NCBI RefSeq assembly: GCF_019097595.1
Contig: NC_080712.1
Coordinates: forward strand, 21,014,646-21,078,645
Length of the DNA stretch: 64,000 bases
Origin: Hemibagrus wyckioides
Lineage: Eukaryota; Chordata; Actinopteri; Siluriformes; Bagridae
Direction: 5' to 3'
A program made the position numbers and the translations under genes. Below are positions 1 to 19,620 of this stretch, piece by piece; the first letter of the stretch is position 1, and each line of letters starts with the position of its first letter. The notes beneath the pieces were generated by a model, which was not told where the DNA came from, made no database searches, and worked only from the letters and a program-made list of their open reading frames with translations.

Positions 1-167
1 TGTAACAACTACTAATTCATGCAGACGTGTACTCAAACAATACAGTACAAAAAATGGTGAGGACATGTCTCTAGCATTCCCTGCATAAATTACACCTACA
101 TTTATTATATATAATACTTTTCACTATTTACATTTTCTGAAACCAGGTAACGGTTAGGAGGACAAAC

Positions 168-3100
168 CTGCTTGTATGCTTCTGCTGACCAGTTTGACTT
201 TTGCCCTCTTATAACTAGTGGAACGTCCAGTGCCTCTTTGGGAGGGTGGTGTATAAGCGCTTGAGGATGATAATGTGTCTGAGGCCTAAAGAAAATGCAA
301 AGCACACACACACCCATACTAAAATGGTTAACAACACTGGTTATGTCCGAATCCAACAGGGTCAGGCAGTGCAATTGGACTTAATTACATTATTTGTTTC
401 AGGGAACACTATATATGACAGAAAAGACAAACCGTAAAAGAAAGATGAGAAAGGATACATTATTCAAGAATACTTTTACAATAACATACCTAATATTAAA
501 TCTTACCATGGAGTCATCTGTGTTGCTTGTTTCTGTGGCAACAGAAACAAGGTGATTTTCAGATCTACTTTTCCCATGTCCTCTTTTCTGCTTCTTAATG
601 GTGTTATAAAGTTTCAGCAGGCCATCATTGGGCTTTAGGGTCTGACTTCCAGCCTCATCTTGTCTCCTACTGCTAACTCTGTGTGGTCCGAAAGCTTTGA
701 TCAAGCGCTGTGTGTCAATAGTAGACTGGCTGCTACTAGTCTCCACAGAAACACTGGCAGACTCGAGTCTCTCTGCGGGAAGGTAAAAGTCTTTTTCTTG
801 GTGCTTCTTCTCCACTAATGTCTGTTTGTTACTTGAAGACTTGTTTTCCCATGCAGTTTTTAGAGTATCTCTCACTTCATTTCTCTCTTTCACTTTTCTC
901 TTTTTGGTGGTGTCTGTTTCCTGTGTTCTCCGTGGCTCATGTTCTCTCGTCCTACTCTTGCTTTTTTCCACTCTACTGTGTGCCAGTTTAGGTGTGTGTG
1001 GTGGTGAGGAGCTGTGCAGCAGTCGGGACAGACGTTCCAGTCTTTCCAGCAGTGATATTTCTAAGGTGTTAGTGGTTTGAGTCTCCTGAAGGATGAATTG
1101 CTCATTGAAACGACGCCACAACTGGTCTAGAGAGCTGTCAATCTCCGCACCAATTTGCTGAGCTTTTATGTCCTTCTCCTTCTCCCTTGTGGCCTTAGTA
1201 TGCAAAGGCAGAGTTTCTGTTCCCATGTTATGCTTTTCTACTCTGTGGTTAGGATGTAGTTCAGTTGTGCTGTACTTAGCCTCCATGTGCAGGGGGATAA
1301 ATGCTTCACCCTCCTCGGTTTGCTCAGCCGCTTGCTCATTTTCAAGGACAACAGACTTACTGAAACCAGTACGCCGATATGGCAGACCAGCATTGCCTCT
1401 TTGGTTATGAAAGCCTTTTGTAGACAGAGTGGATTCTGTCAAAGAAAGAATTTGTTAATTCCTGTGTTAACATCGGTGCACAATGTCTTACCTTCAATGT
1501 ATGCAACAACTCACCTCTTTTCATTTTGGCCCTTTTGCTGTAAATGCCTTCCTTATGTTTCGGTGTAACGTTGTTGTCCACAAGCTCCCTGGATCCCAAA
1601 ACCTCAGGTGTAAATTGAGGGGGTACAGCATCATCAGATCCTATAGATCATATAAGGAAGTGTAGGAGAGACAAATTAGTATAGTTAGATGAATTAGTTA
1701 GAGCTAGCCTACAAAAAAAGCTTCTCTTCTGCATATGATGAAGTGCAGCATTACTGGGTTTGTCTTTCTCCCGAACAAAGGATACTATGAATAATGCAGC
1801 CGTGCAACGGGGAGGCGCTTACAACTGTGTAACAACGAGTGCTTTGAGACTGAATAAGAACAAAAGACAAGACAGTACAAACAAATAACCTGTAGCACTT
1901 CTAGTACTGTAGAGTTAAAGCAGTTATTTGTTAAACATTGTATTATATTGATATACTATGTAGTTGGATTATTAAGCATCATTCCACATCCCAGAGCACT
2001 CCCTCATTCATAATCCTAATTCTTTGATACTCTTATCCAGGTCACATGTTACCACTGCTAATTTTGTTTCACACACAAATATCCTGCTCTAACAAAGTAA
2101 AATACACACATATTGTCTATATATAGATATTTATATATGTGCTGTGTGTTGTATGTTGTAACTGTGTAAGCTGCTGTAACACAAGAATTCCCCTCATGGG
2201 ATCAATAAACGGTGCTCTATAAATCCTTTAAAATCACTTTGACACAATAATTTTTTCACCTTAGCACATGTGCTTATGTGTCATGCAGATGTAACTCTAT
2301 ACCTGGGTGAGAGCTCTCCACTGTTGTATCAGAGCGATTAGGCGAGAGCTCAGGGAGAGCCTGTGGCATATAGAAGAGTTCTGAACTGCCATGAGGTTTA
2401 TATGGCAATAAAGTTGGAATAGCTGGAAGAAGCACACAAAGATGAGTTATACTATAATAATGCATCTTAGTAGCTCACATACTTAAAGGACTAATAATAC
2501 AATATTTTAAAATCTTGCCACTTACCAGTTGTATTAACTAATAAAGGTATACTTGGACCAGCCAGACTTTGGTCAGTGGTAAAGGCTTGTGGGTATCTGG
2601 AGGTAGTCTGTGAATATCCATTAACCATTCCTGTGTTCTGAGCCTGGTCTGCGTTTCTGTCTTTACTTAAGCTGGTCTCACTGGATACAGATGCTTGCCG
2701 TTCTTCATTGGTGCTAGAGACTGGGATTGGGACAGCTCTTGAGGTGTTCGGACTGTCTAAGTGATGTGTGTGTGATCCACTGGGCAGTTCTTGGTAACTG
2801 CAGGAATCACTGGCAGGAGTGTGAGGTCTCTGGGTGGTGTTTTGTTGTAATGTCACTGAAGGTGTGAAGTGACTACTGGACAAGTGAGGTTCATGACCAA
2901 GGGCAGAACCTGACTCCAAGCCTGGAGTAAACTCTCGTTTTCCTCTGATGGCAGAATGAGCTGCTTCTGGGATTGGCTCATTTCTCTCACTGTCTGAGAG
3001 CTCATCTTTATCTCTCACTTCTCTCCCCTTTCCCCATTCATTCTTTGTTGCTCTATTTGTCACTTGACCCTGCAGTTTCCACTCCTCAGATGACCTCAGG

Positions 3101-6100
3101 GTTGTATACAAGTTTCTTTCTAGCACATTGTCATTGTGTGAGGCATGGCCATTGTGTGTATGCAGGCGCTGACTCACTGTCTCAGGGGAGGGTGTGTGCT
3201 GAGGGTTACACCCCTCCTTGATGCCAATCTGACTTTCTCTGTCCTCTGGTGGTGTGTGCAGTGGAACACTGGGGTTGAGTGGAATTTGACTGACTCTCTG
3301 CAGCTGCTTTGAGAGACGGTCTTCTGCACTGCGCACTGCTGCAAAGCCTACAGCAGGCTTGGGGACAGTGCCAACACTGGCCTGCGTACTGCTTTCTGAA
3401 TCTGAGCTCGACTGAGACATGAAGAAGATAGAGATCAGGATATCAGAACAGGAGTAATGGCTAAGGTAGAGGCTAATAGAAACAGAAAGATGATAGGTTT
3501 ATGTTCTTATGTAACTCTTACTCTAGCTGATCTCTATTTTAAACTGAGTAGGATTACAAAACAAACCATATCATAATCAGCACCTCATTTAACACGACTT
3601 TACTGACAATGTGACATTCGTTTATCTCTTTCCAGTGTGTTGCGTCTTACCTTGGTGTGTTTAGTATGTAACAGGAGCTCTCTTTTGATCTCCTCAATCC
3701 TTCTTCTGTCCTCTGCATTAAGGTCTAATGATTCACTCTTGGCACCAGACAACTTCATGATCCAGTCTTTGAAGACAGAATTGTCATGTAACCAAAAAAA
3801 TGTATAATTTTGCAGTAATATTTAAAAACTTTGAATGGACTATTTGTAATAAAAGTGATTAAATTTTTACCTCTAGCTTGGCCCTCATCGGGATCAGCAG
3901 TACTTGACCGGCTGGTAACCACAGAGACAGACGACTCACTCTGCAGAAGCTTAGCAACCCTAGAAGCCAGTGAATGCTCACTGCTGGCATTACTTAAAAC
4001 ACCCATTTCTGCCTCTGTTTGACTGTGGGTGGGACTTATCTCAGATGAAATGATGCCAGCATTCTCTGTATTGTCTTGACTTTGCTGTTGGCCATCTAAT
4101 GTTAAGGAATCATTCCCCTGTGTAATCGACTGAATCACAGGGCCTACCCTGTCGGGGTCTGCTGCACTGCAACCCTCAGGCTCTGCTCTCCTTGGAGCCA
4201 CACGAAAATCACGCGACTTTGGATTTTCCTCCCTGCCCAGAGAGGGTGCTGAATGCCCTTTGCTCATGTGATCAGAATTTGTGGACAGCTCTAGAGGCCC
4301 AGATGTGGATGAGGAGCTCTCCTTCAAGGCGGAGTCTGAGGATGAGTGAGCTAGTACTAAAGAAACCTTTCCATCAACTGACAAAAATGAGTCATCATGA
4401 TATGCTTGTGTGTTCTGCTGGAGTGACAATAAGGAAGCATTGCTCCCTGAATAACAGTGTGAGCCACGGAAGGAGGCCTCTGAGTAATGTCCAGACACAA
4501 GGCTCTCTGCATGACCAAGCAAACGCCTTATCTCCTGCAGGGTTCCAGAACCCACAAGAGATGAGTCCCCTTCTTTTAAACTCTCTGAGGTCCCAGAAAC
4601 AGATGCAGACTGAGTTGGCAGGCCATAACTGCCCTCTCGATGAGAAGTGTCAGCTCCATGATGAACACTGTGCAATGGACTGTGGAGTTTAGGAGGAGTG
4701 CCTGTCTGAAAGTGTTCTTTCCTTATACTGCCTGAACTAGCTGGTCTGATTGGCTGCTGAACGGACTGCTGAATAAATAACTGTGTTAAAGAGGCACTGG
4801 AATCTGCAGAAAGCACACTGGAACTTGAGAATGTCTCCTTCTGAAGACTGTCACCTGTATACAATAGCAACATGAAAGAACACAGCATTAAAAGAACATG
4901 AGTAGACAAAGTATTTGCATCTACACATACACAATTATAACAGCAGTAAAATGGCATAAGTAAGCCACCCAAAATGTACAGCTTTTTAAACACATTCAGA
5001 AAATTATCAAGGTTATAATAAATAAATCATTGCTAGTAACTAAGACAAGGAGGCCAAATATCCTACCTAAATTATAATGAATAATTTTCATTATGTTACA
5101 CTAATATGAAAAGGGAGTACAAAGTAGTTTACCATCAGATGGCTGCATACTCTTGGTGGGTGTTCCCACTGAGCCTTTAATGGTACATAAATCAGTAGGA
5201 GAAAATTCAGGCTCTCTGATGGGTCCTCGTAGTGTAAAGGGATTTAGGATTGTTGAAGGTGACTGATCAATCCCCAAATTGTGAAGGTAGAGCTGCAGAA
5301 AAATGTGTGTTAAATATACTAATAATATCTACTCTAAGTTAATCTCTTTTGAAAGTATATATTGATTAAAGTTTGTTTTTACTTACAGGGATTCTGTCTT
5401 CGATGTTAAACTCGGGGGGCCGTCGGGGGGATCCGGGTCTAGAATTCCAATAAGGTGCATAGTTGTCCAACTCAAGACTTACAACAGAGGAAGCTGCACC
5501 TGTTGATGCCTGAAAATTGGAAACTGTGTTGCTCATGTTGTTATTTACGTTTATGCCTCTGTACTGATCCACACTAACCAAAGCAGGGGGCTTTAAAGGA
5601 CTGGTGCCCGAGTCATCAGCTGGCCTATGGTTATTTGTTTCACTTGAGGACAGTGCTGATTCAGCTGCAGCAGACTTGAAGCCTGGAGAGATGGTATCAA
5701 TGTGTGTAAGAGGAGATTGATTTTGGTTTTGTTGCAGTTCATCCTGCTGAACAGGGGTGATGACTGTTCCAAGAGAGGAGTGGGAACAGGACTGAGTAAA
5801 TGGTGATGGTGACGTGGACCCTATAGCTCCTCCTGCCACATCCACATCCACACATGATTGCACACCACTACCTGTCTGAGTAGGTGGAGTGCTGCAATTG
5901 GCACTAAACTCTGAAGATGTCTTGTTAGAATGTTGTTGACTTTGTTGTTTTATTGCCTCAGAAACAGAATCTTGTTCTTTCCTTTTTGAATGTACACCAT
6001 CAAACCCTTGCAAAGACAAATTGTCATAAAATGGCCTGCTGGAACTCTGATTGGCTTTCCAAGCATCAACCTTCTGCACATAACTGAGGCTGGGTAGAGA

Positions 6101-8322
6101 ATGCACTCTACCTTCAGAGAGCCTAGGCTCCTGATTTTTGAGCTGTTGGTCAGATGTGGGCAGGAGTTTGGCTAAGGTAGGTTGATCAAGTGGCGTGTCT
6201 TCATCAGCAATGACAGGCACATTTACTACAGGGGAAGGGCCTTCTTGGCTTTGAGCTCTCTCATGTTGAAGGTGTGACTCTGTATGAGCTTCACCTGGGT
6301 CCAAAGAAGTGGCAATTGTAACTCCAGCAATGCTTGGGTGGCTTGAGGTACTTAGGGCTAATGCTGGAATGTCATTTGGTTTAGGAGTGCTGTTTTGGGT
6401 TGATGTGGCCACAGTGTCTTGATTAGAATATACAGGAGATAGTCTGGGTGCAGCTAGTGCTTCTCTACCAAGCAGCACTGCAGGTGTGGACTGAAACACA
6501 GGCTGAGAGGACAAAAAAGAACCATCTGCTGCATGATTGCTGCCTGAGCTCCAGAGTGCTCTCTGTAGCCCGCCACCTTCACTGGCCAAAGGGACATTCT
6601 GTCCAATTGGAGTGTTTTTGTTCTCAGTTTGATTACTACCTTCTGGTGCAGCTAATGAGGTCTCACTGTGGAGCTGAAGCTGCCCGAGTGGAAGGTCAGT
6701 GGTGCCATCTGCTTGCCTACTTCTGGAGCGAACTGTAATATTTGAGACAGCAGATAAACGATTGGAAAGTGACACACTACCTCTCCCCAAAGTCCTTCTT
6801 TGTGATAACAATGACGAAGAGCCACCTTGAGGCTGCTTTCTACTTTCAGATGGTCTGAACTGGTGTTCCTTTGTAGAGGTACATGCAGGATCCTGCTTCT
6901 GGGAAACAGCAGAATGTTTAGTCTGGCTCTCTGTTTGACTGAGAACAGTCTCAGACGAAGAGGGTGCACTGCTACTGGCTACACCAAGATCCTTTTCCAG
7001 AAGTTTCTGAAAGGAGTGAACAGGTTTGCCACTGCTTAAACCATATGCATTCCCTCTTCCATTCAAATCAGCATCAGTTTGTTCCTCTAGCTCCTTCTGC
7101 CATTCATCATTGTTCTCCAGGCCACTATTGTGTTCCTCATCATGAATCTGGGTTGCCTGGTAATTGCTACTAGGTGACATGCTGTGCTGTGATAGTGAGC
7201 AGTAGCTAGTAGCATCCTCTAAAATAACAGACATCGTCCCCAAATGACGCTGTGATAGTGATGCCTGTTCGTGGGACCTGTGTGTGAGGTTGGATTCTCC
7301 ATCCACATCTAGGCGTGACATCTGAGAGCACCTCTCAGAAGCAATGGACAGGTCAGGTGACCCCCTTAACACACAACACAAAATGTTTAGCATGCCGTCA
7401 GAACAAAAATATACATTTACCTTAGTTAATAATTTGAAGACCGTACCTTAAAGGGACAAACTCTAAATCTGTCTGATAGAGGAGAGTGAACTCTGAAGGT
7501 ACAACGGCCTTCCCCTGAGGAACCAGAGTCAGTGCAGGCGATAAACAGCTATCCTGCAGTTCTGGTCAGGTGAAAAGAACATGACTTCAGCAGTTGTAAA
7601 GCAGAATCACCTGTTAACTTATGCATTTATTTCTCATTAGTAGTAATTATACTTGTGTTCTGTTTACCTAGCTGTAAAGATTCAAATCTGTTGGCTGCTG
7701 GCTGCATGTTTGAGTCTCCCATGATAGCCATTTGCCCTTCAGAGCTAAGTGTAATCCCTTGTAGATCATCAGCTTCCAGCAAGCCTGATGTTTGTCCCAG
7801 AAACTGACTAGGATCCTCTTCAACTGGGAGTTGGTGCCATGACTCCATCTCCTACAAACAAAAGTTAAACAATTAACAATTATATTTAATAAACTATTTT
7901 ACAGATTGTGTAACAAAGCACTGGTTATTAACAGTACCAAATAACCCACATATAAATATATGTGTTGAAAATATTGTAATATTTACATCATACACCAGTT
8001 ATTATGAAACAAGAAATTCCATTAAATTTGAATATAAATGTCTGAGTGACAAGAATGTATAAACTACAGATATAGAACATTAAGAACATTAATGAGCAAA
8101 GCCATGAAGTGTACATGTACATTAGGGCAGCATGTATCAAACAAGTGGGAGACACTTATTCAAGTTAACAATACTGGCTAAATTAATCTTTCCCAGAATT
8201 CCAGTTCAAAACTGTTACAAAATGTTTATACCATGGGTTTGATGTTAAAGTGTTCACAAAGTTTTGGCCATCTAAATTATCAAGGTATTGGTGGCGGTAC
8301 AGTGAAGAATCAAGCTGATGCC
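168..8322 (-). CDS. alms1: Alstrom syndrome protein 1 homolog, partial (3' end outside window)
   Basis: Large centrosomal/basal-body protein needed for cilium maintenance. Coding exons read on the minus strand, 5' to 3': 8322-8232, 7851-7668, 7553-7447, 7364-5397, 5292-5133, 4854-3871, 3766-3651, 3411-2526, 2422-2303, 1640-1515, 1435-507, 285-168. Several blocks match what I know of vertebrate ALMS1: ESWHQLP near the N terminus, RGPIREPEFSPTDL, EDRRRIEEIKREL, LPYKPHGSSELFY, SDTTVESSHPGSDDA, KHKEGIYSKR, STIDTQRLIKAFG and a KLYNTIKKQ stretch. The protein is Ser/Gln/Thr-rich and low complexity, as in the family. The C-terminal ALMS motif is not seen and should lie left of position 168. The long TEEALKVSA-type tandem repeats of mammalian ALMS1 are absent. 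The very 5' coding exon is uncertain (see 9596-9615). Frame and splice signals are coherent throughout. Confidence 0.94.
2110..2216. repeat. Retroposon-like tail remnant
   Basis: An AT/TG-rich stretch is followed by a phrase reading about 'CTGCTGTAACAC...TTCCCC...GGGATCAATAAA', which resembles the 3' end of LINE/SINE copies widespread in fish. It lies in an alms1 intron. Only the short terminal phrase is recognisable, so the family cannot be named. Confidence 0.3.
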
Positions 8323-8485
8323 CTGAAAAGGAAAGCATAATGAACAGACAGTCTGCTGCCACACAAATCTTTGGACTCAACAGTAATCACACAGCATCTA
8401 TCTGCCAAACCTCAGCGAGGCGATATGCAACACTAATCAGAAAGCTGCATGCGGAGCTGACAGCATGAAAACAAAGACATTGCTA

Positions 8486-9028
8486 CACCAATCAGGCATA
8501 ACATTATGAGCTCAGACAGGTGAAGTGAAAAACACAGATTATCTCATCATCATGGCACCTGTTAGTGGGTGGGATATATTAGGCAGCAAGTGAACATTTT
8601 GTCCTCAAAGTTGATGTGTTAGAAGCAGGAAAAATGGGCAAGCGTAAGGATTTGAGTGAGTTTGAAGAAGGGCCAAACTGTGATGGCTTGACAAATGAAT
8701 CAGAGCATCTCCAAAACTGCAGCTCTTTTGGAGTGTTCCCGGTCTGCAGTGGTCAGTCTCTATGAAAAGTGGTCCAAGGAAGGAACAGTGCTGAACCGGT
8801 GACAGTGGGCAGACCAGGCTCATAGATGCACGTGTGGTGCGAAGACTGGCCCATGTGATCCGATCCAACAGACGAGCTACTGTTGCTCAAATTGCTGAAA
8901 AAGTTAAAGCTGGTTCTGATAGAAAGTCGACAGAATACACAGTGCATCGCAGTTTGCTGTGTTTTGGCAGCAAAAGAGGGGCCAACACAATAGTAGGCAG
9001 GTGGTCATAATGTTATGCCTGATCAGTG
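8486..9028 (+). mobile_element. Tc1/mariner-like element, internally deleted (family A)
   Basis: A 543-bp copy has inverted ends reading about CACCAATCAGGCATAACATT and its complement, flanked by TA on both sides, the standard Tc1/mariner target duplication. Inside are decayed transposase N-terminal (HTH) words: [10 protein letters not shown], a broken ISKTAA/SRSAVVS region, RSNRRATVAQIAEKV and YTVHRSLL. The DDE catalytic half is missing, so it is non-autonomous. It sits in the first intron region of alms1. Confidence 0.88.
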
Positions 9029-9595
9029 TATGTATGCACACAATATGTGTTTATTGTCTTTATTTTCAGATCGGTCAGATGTGACATGCATAGGCAAAGC
9101 ACACAGCACTAAATCTCGACACAATGAACTGTTCCCACGCGCAATGTCTACTGTGGATGCACAAGCTTGCCTAGATAAGTCTAAAGATAGTTTTCAGATA
9201 GAGACTGAGAATGTGATCTCCAGGTTCCCCAACAACAACAACAACTATACAGTCGGCTAGCTATCTGCTCAAACCGAGTATGGGGTACCGAGAGCTAACG
9301 TGAGCATCACTGCTGTTGCTCACTGGTTCATCTTCGTTTGCTAAACAATAGGCACTATTCCACAAACCATGAACTCGTGCTGATTAAAGAGTAAACGTAT
9401 AAAGATATCCGTGCTGCCAAATAAACCAACGTGAAGCCTGCTAAGCTAGGTTATGCACTTGTTGCTTCTTGCTAAAGCTAGCTAACTAACGTTTTTGAAG
9501 AGTTATACAACTGGCGGGAAACAACAGTTACTCAAAGATAGTAAATAAAAAAAACATGCTTTTAAAAAAAGGCGGTGTTACTTAAACAAACTCAC

Positions 9596-9615
9596 TCTAT
9601 TAACACTTGCTCCAT
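9596..9615 (-). CDS. alms1: Possible first coding exon of alms1
   Basis: On the minus strand an ATG at 9615 opens MEQVLI and runs into a good donor (GTGAGT) at 9595. It lies just downstream, in the gene's sense, of a palindromic NRF1-type site. Its phase (2 nt carried) does not match the exon at 8322-8232, which needs 1 nt carried, so at least one further exon would be required between them; I could not identify it. This is a candidate only. Confidence 0.3.
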
Positions 9616-9690
9616 GTTCGCCTTCTCCTAACGTCTCCATTGTTGTTTGAGGAGCTATGAACTGTTTCTATGCGAATAACTGACATTTCT

Positions 9691-9702
9691 TGCGCATGCG
9701 CA
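9691..9702. promoter_or_regulatory. Palindromic NRF1-type site, alms1 promoter side
   Basis: The sequence TGCGCATGCGCA is a perfect match to the nuclear respiratory factor 1 consensus. It lies about 75 bp upstream of the candidate alms1 ATG (9615, minus strand), in the head-to-head gap between alms1 and ttc31. That NRF1 acts here is inference. Confidence 0.6.
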
Positions 9703-9710
9703 CATGAAAG

Positions 9711-9768
9711 GCTCTCTCTCTCTCTCTCGCTCTCTCTCTCACTCACACTCACATACACACACACACAC
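9711..9768. repeat. (CT)n/(CA)n microsatellite
   Basis: A compound simple repeat begins with CT units and passes into CA units, just upstream of the alms1 5' end. It generates spurious low-complexity reading frames on the minus strand. Confidence 0.9.
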
Positions 9769-10019
9769 TTTTGCGCAGAATCACTTTGAATGCACATAGT
9801 CACCGTACCGGTTGCCATAACTTCCATTTTTAACCGCGAGTTGGAATATATATCAGTGTATTTTATATATTCTTTCAAGCAGAAAATGCAGTCTAGTTTA
9901 TCTGAATGTATGTATGGTTAAAATGGTGATTTAATATACGGACTTATGGTGAAAAAATATCACTAGCTTAGTAGAGTACTCAGAGGTCTCCGATAATGGT
10001 CATTATTTATGTCAGTGTA

Positions 10020-10750
10020 CACTCACCAGCGATTTCATTAGGAATACATGTACACATTGTATACATGTAGACATTCATGCAATTATGCAATCAGCCATTT
10101 GTGTGGCAGTAGTGCAATGTATAAAATCATGCAGGTAATGTTCACATCAACCATCCAAAGCTGGACTAACTATTAAAATTTCTACTGATGCACACAGACG
10201 GTAGGGTCAGAATTTGGTTCAACCAACATAAATTCATGAACTCATAGAGCCAATCTGCCTTGTATCAACAGTCCAGGCTGGTGGAAGTGGTGTAATGGTT
10301 TGACAGTCAATCATTGTTGAATGAGACAGCCCATTTGAGTACTGTTGCTGACCATGTGCATCCTTTTTTATGACCACAATCTACTCATATTTTAATGGCA
10401 AATTCCTGTGTGATAATTCACCATGTCACAAATATAAAGCTTTGTGTTCCTTTCTGTCTGTTTTCACAAAAAAAATGAGTTCAGAGTTCTTCAGTGGCCT
10501 TCTCAGTCACCAAATCTGAATCTAGTTAAACACCTTTGGGATGCTGTAGAATTGGAGATTCACAGCATGAAAGTACTCCTGAAAATTGCGTAGGAATTGT
10601 GTGATACAATCGTGTCAACATGGACCAGAATTCTAAAGCAATGTTTTCAACATGTTGTGAAATCTATGAAGAACTGAGGCTGGTTTTTAGAGCAAAGTGA
10701 GTCCCTACCCAGTATTAGTGGTGTTTTTAATAAAGTGAATGCATGGCATG
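10020..10750 (+). mobile_element. Decayed Tc1-like element (family D)
   Basis: The left end reads CACTCACCAGCGATTTCATTA, close to a common fish Tc1-type terminus, and a degenerate complementary end lies near 10720-10745. A damaged transposase C-terminal segment near 10495-10570 reads like WPSQSPNLNLVKHLWDAVE, the family's third-acid region. Many stops and indels show it is inactive. It occupies most of the alms1-ttc31 intergenic gap. Confidence 0.75.
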
Positions 10751-10888
10751 ATTATCTCACAACAACAACAACACCGATAATAATAATAATAATAATAATA
10801 AGTAGTATAATGTAGTATTGTTTGGTCCAGCTAAAAGTCTAACAGGCTAAAAGAGGATGTTATGAGGCATATTGGCAGAGTGAAACAG

Positions 10889-10900
10889 TGCGCATGCGCA
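10889..10900. promoter_or_regulatory. Palindromic NRF1-type site, ttc31 promoter
   Basis: TGCGCATGCGCA lies 144 bp upstream of the ttc31-like ATG. It is the same 12-mer as the one before alms1, on the other side of the intervening Tc1-like element. Confidence 0.6.
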
Positions 10901-11043
10901 GTGTGGAGGTTTTAGGTTAAGTTGTGAGGTGGCAGTAAGAGCTGTGTGCAACTCGCTGATAATGCCAGAATGAAGAAAACACTTGGTTTATGAATAGTTA
11001 AATAATAGATTTAGTACAAATCTGTAAATATATACGCTACAAA

Positions 11044-17478
<6,435 letters not shown>

Positions 17479-19469
17479 TAGGAAGACATAGAATTGCTAA
17501 CAGTGCAAGAGCAGATTCCAGATGTTTCTCATGTCACATTTATTAATGATCATTGTCAGCTCACTAAATACATAGCAATATATGCCAAGTTATAATCACT
17601 CAAAGACGATTAACTGGCTGGAATATGGTTTTTCTTTGTTTTTTTTTGTTTTTTTTTTTAAACAAATGAGCTTCACTAGAAAGGTTAATTATGTTCTTCA
17701 TTTGCTGTTAGAATCCTGGATAACTAAAACCATTATTTCTATAAAAAAGATTTGTATTACTTTTCTATCTGAAACCAGAAAGTATTGGGAATTGGTTTAT
17801 CTTAAGTAGAAAATTTTAGCTATTTTCCTTGCATTTCAAAACTTATTTTATTTTCTTGATTATCAGAACTTTCAGGAGGCTTATTACTATTCAACTGGAC
17901 ACTTTTTAAAAAAAAATAAAATGTAAGAAACATTACAATATGGTTTTCTGTGCCCTTCTCTTATAATTTTTTAAAACTTGTCTTTATGGTTGTATTCATT
18001 ACATTCTGTGCAAGTAAATGGTTGTAATCAAGTTGTCTCTGTGTGATCATTTTTCTCATGACACAATCAACCTAATGTTCCTTTATTACTTATATCAGTT
18101 TTGTGCTCATTTCTGTTTTCCATTGCATTTTAGCTGTTTGCTGTAAAAGGTACAATAAATTTGAAATAACAGTTTTCTAGTATGTTTTTGGTAAAATATG
18201 TGAAAATTTCATAAAGATCCTCCCTGCTGTTCCGCAAGGCTCTTTATGTGCATGTTTAATGCTGGATTAATTCAGAGTTAATTCTCACCTAACACCCTGG
18301 AAATCTATCATGCCTTAGCTAACATTAGACAAGTATATAGTTAATATCTTTTAACTAAATGTACTGGGGGAAAAAATATTTTCCAGACATGTGCAAGAGT
18401 ATCAATTAGTCTCCTTAATCATGTGTTAGGCCAGTGTATACACACAAGGTACCAGGAAAACTTGGGAAAGGAAATTATCAATTATGAAACTTGGGAGGAG
18501 GTTTAGAATCATGCTAAAACTATCAAGTAATTATGTAAATGCAATAGAGTTAAAGAGAATACAAAGTTCAGATTTATCCCCTAATCATAGACACACTTTT
18601 AACTCCTCTTTCTCACCTACATGTCTTAAATGTGAGGCTGAAATTGGCACTGTCACTTACTGTTAATAGACAGTTTAAACTTTAATGACATGTCCAAAAG
18701 GCTATATTTGAAGCAGGTTGTTCTTTCTCCAGAGCTGTGTAATATGTGATGAAGGAAGAAATGAACAACTGGCAGTCTTTCACTGAGAAGATATCAATTC
18801 TAAATGTGCTATTTGCATTTACCTGAATATTCAAATTGATTTATTATGGAGACAAGATAGAATTGAGCAGGTAAGGGTCTTGCTCATGGACACAACCATG
18901 GCAGCTTAGCACTACTGGGATTTGAAGTCATGACCTTATCAATAGGTCAAAGCATTAACCATTGATTAACCATTTCCATAAAAGTAGGCTTAGAGGCCTG
19001 AAATGTCAGTATTCACTTATTCACTTCAGTAAACCCATTATCTTGGTCAGAGTTGTGGGGAAGGACAAAGGAGAGAAAACTGGCCAAACTGCCCACTGAT
19101 CCTTCGTGCTGCCATGTCCCCAGAACTTAAGCAACACTGTTGGCACATTTCTAGTTAACCTACAAAAGATAACATACTGACACCTCTACTCTATGGGTAA
19201 AATTTATAGAATATTTATTTACATACACTGCACATAATTGCAAACATAGGTTGTCGTTGTCGTCTTTTATGTTGTTATATCTTAGATACTGCTTTCCTTT
19301 TCTGTGTCCTCTATTACATTGTGAGAGATGATAATGAGAACCCTGCTCTCTCTCCTCATGCTTATCTGTGTGAAACATAAGACCAACCTCCACCGCTGCT
19401 GAGCACCTTATTGGCTGAGGCTGAGAAGATGCTGTGTGTGTGTCTGTGAGTGCCTGCTTGTGTGTCCCA
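17479..19469. other. ttc31 3' UTR and intergenic DNA
   Basis: AATAAA signals at 17915-17920 and near 18154 could end the ttc31-like transcript. The rest is AT-rich DNA without a convincing exon, RNA gene or intact repeat. A short fragment near 18860-18970 has the phrase 'GGCAGCTTAGCACTACTGGGATTTGAA', like retroposon debris. Confidence 0.5.
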
Positions 19470-19475
19470 TATAAA
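19470..19475 (+). promoter_or_regulatory. TATA box of the intermediate filament gene
   Basis: TATAAA lies 145 bp upstream of the ATG at 19621 in a suitable place for a short 5' UTR. Regulated, cell-type-specific intermediate filament genes often use TATA promoters. Confidence 0.6.
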
Positions 19476-19620
19476 GCCTGCTGCACGCAGTATTTCTGAA
19501 CTGGTGCAGTGCCGGTTCATCTCCACCGATGGTGTGCAGAACAAGGGGGACCTAGAAGGAAAACTTTGTCAAAAAATCTCCACGTTAATATAAAAAAACG
19601 CAACTTAAAAATTCATCATC

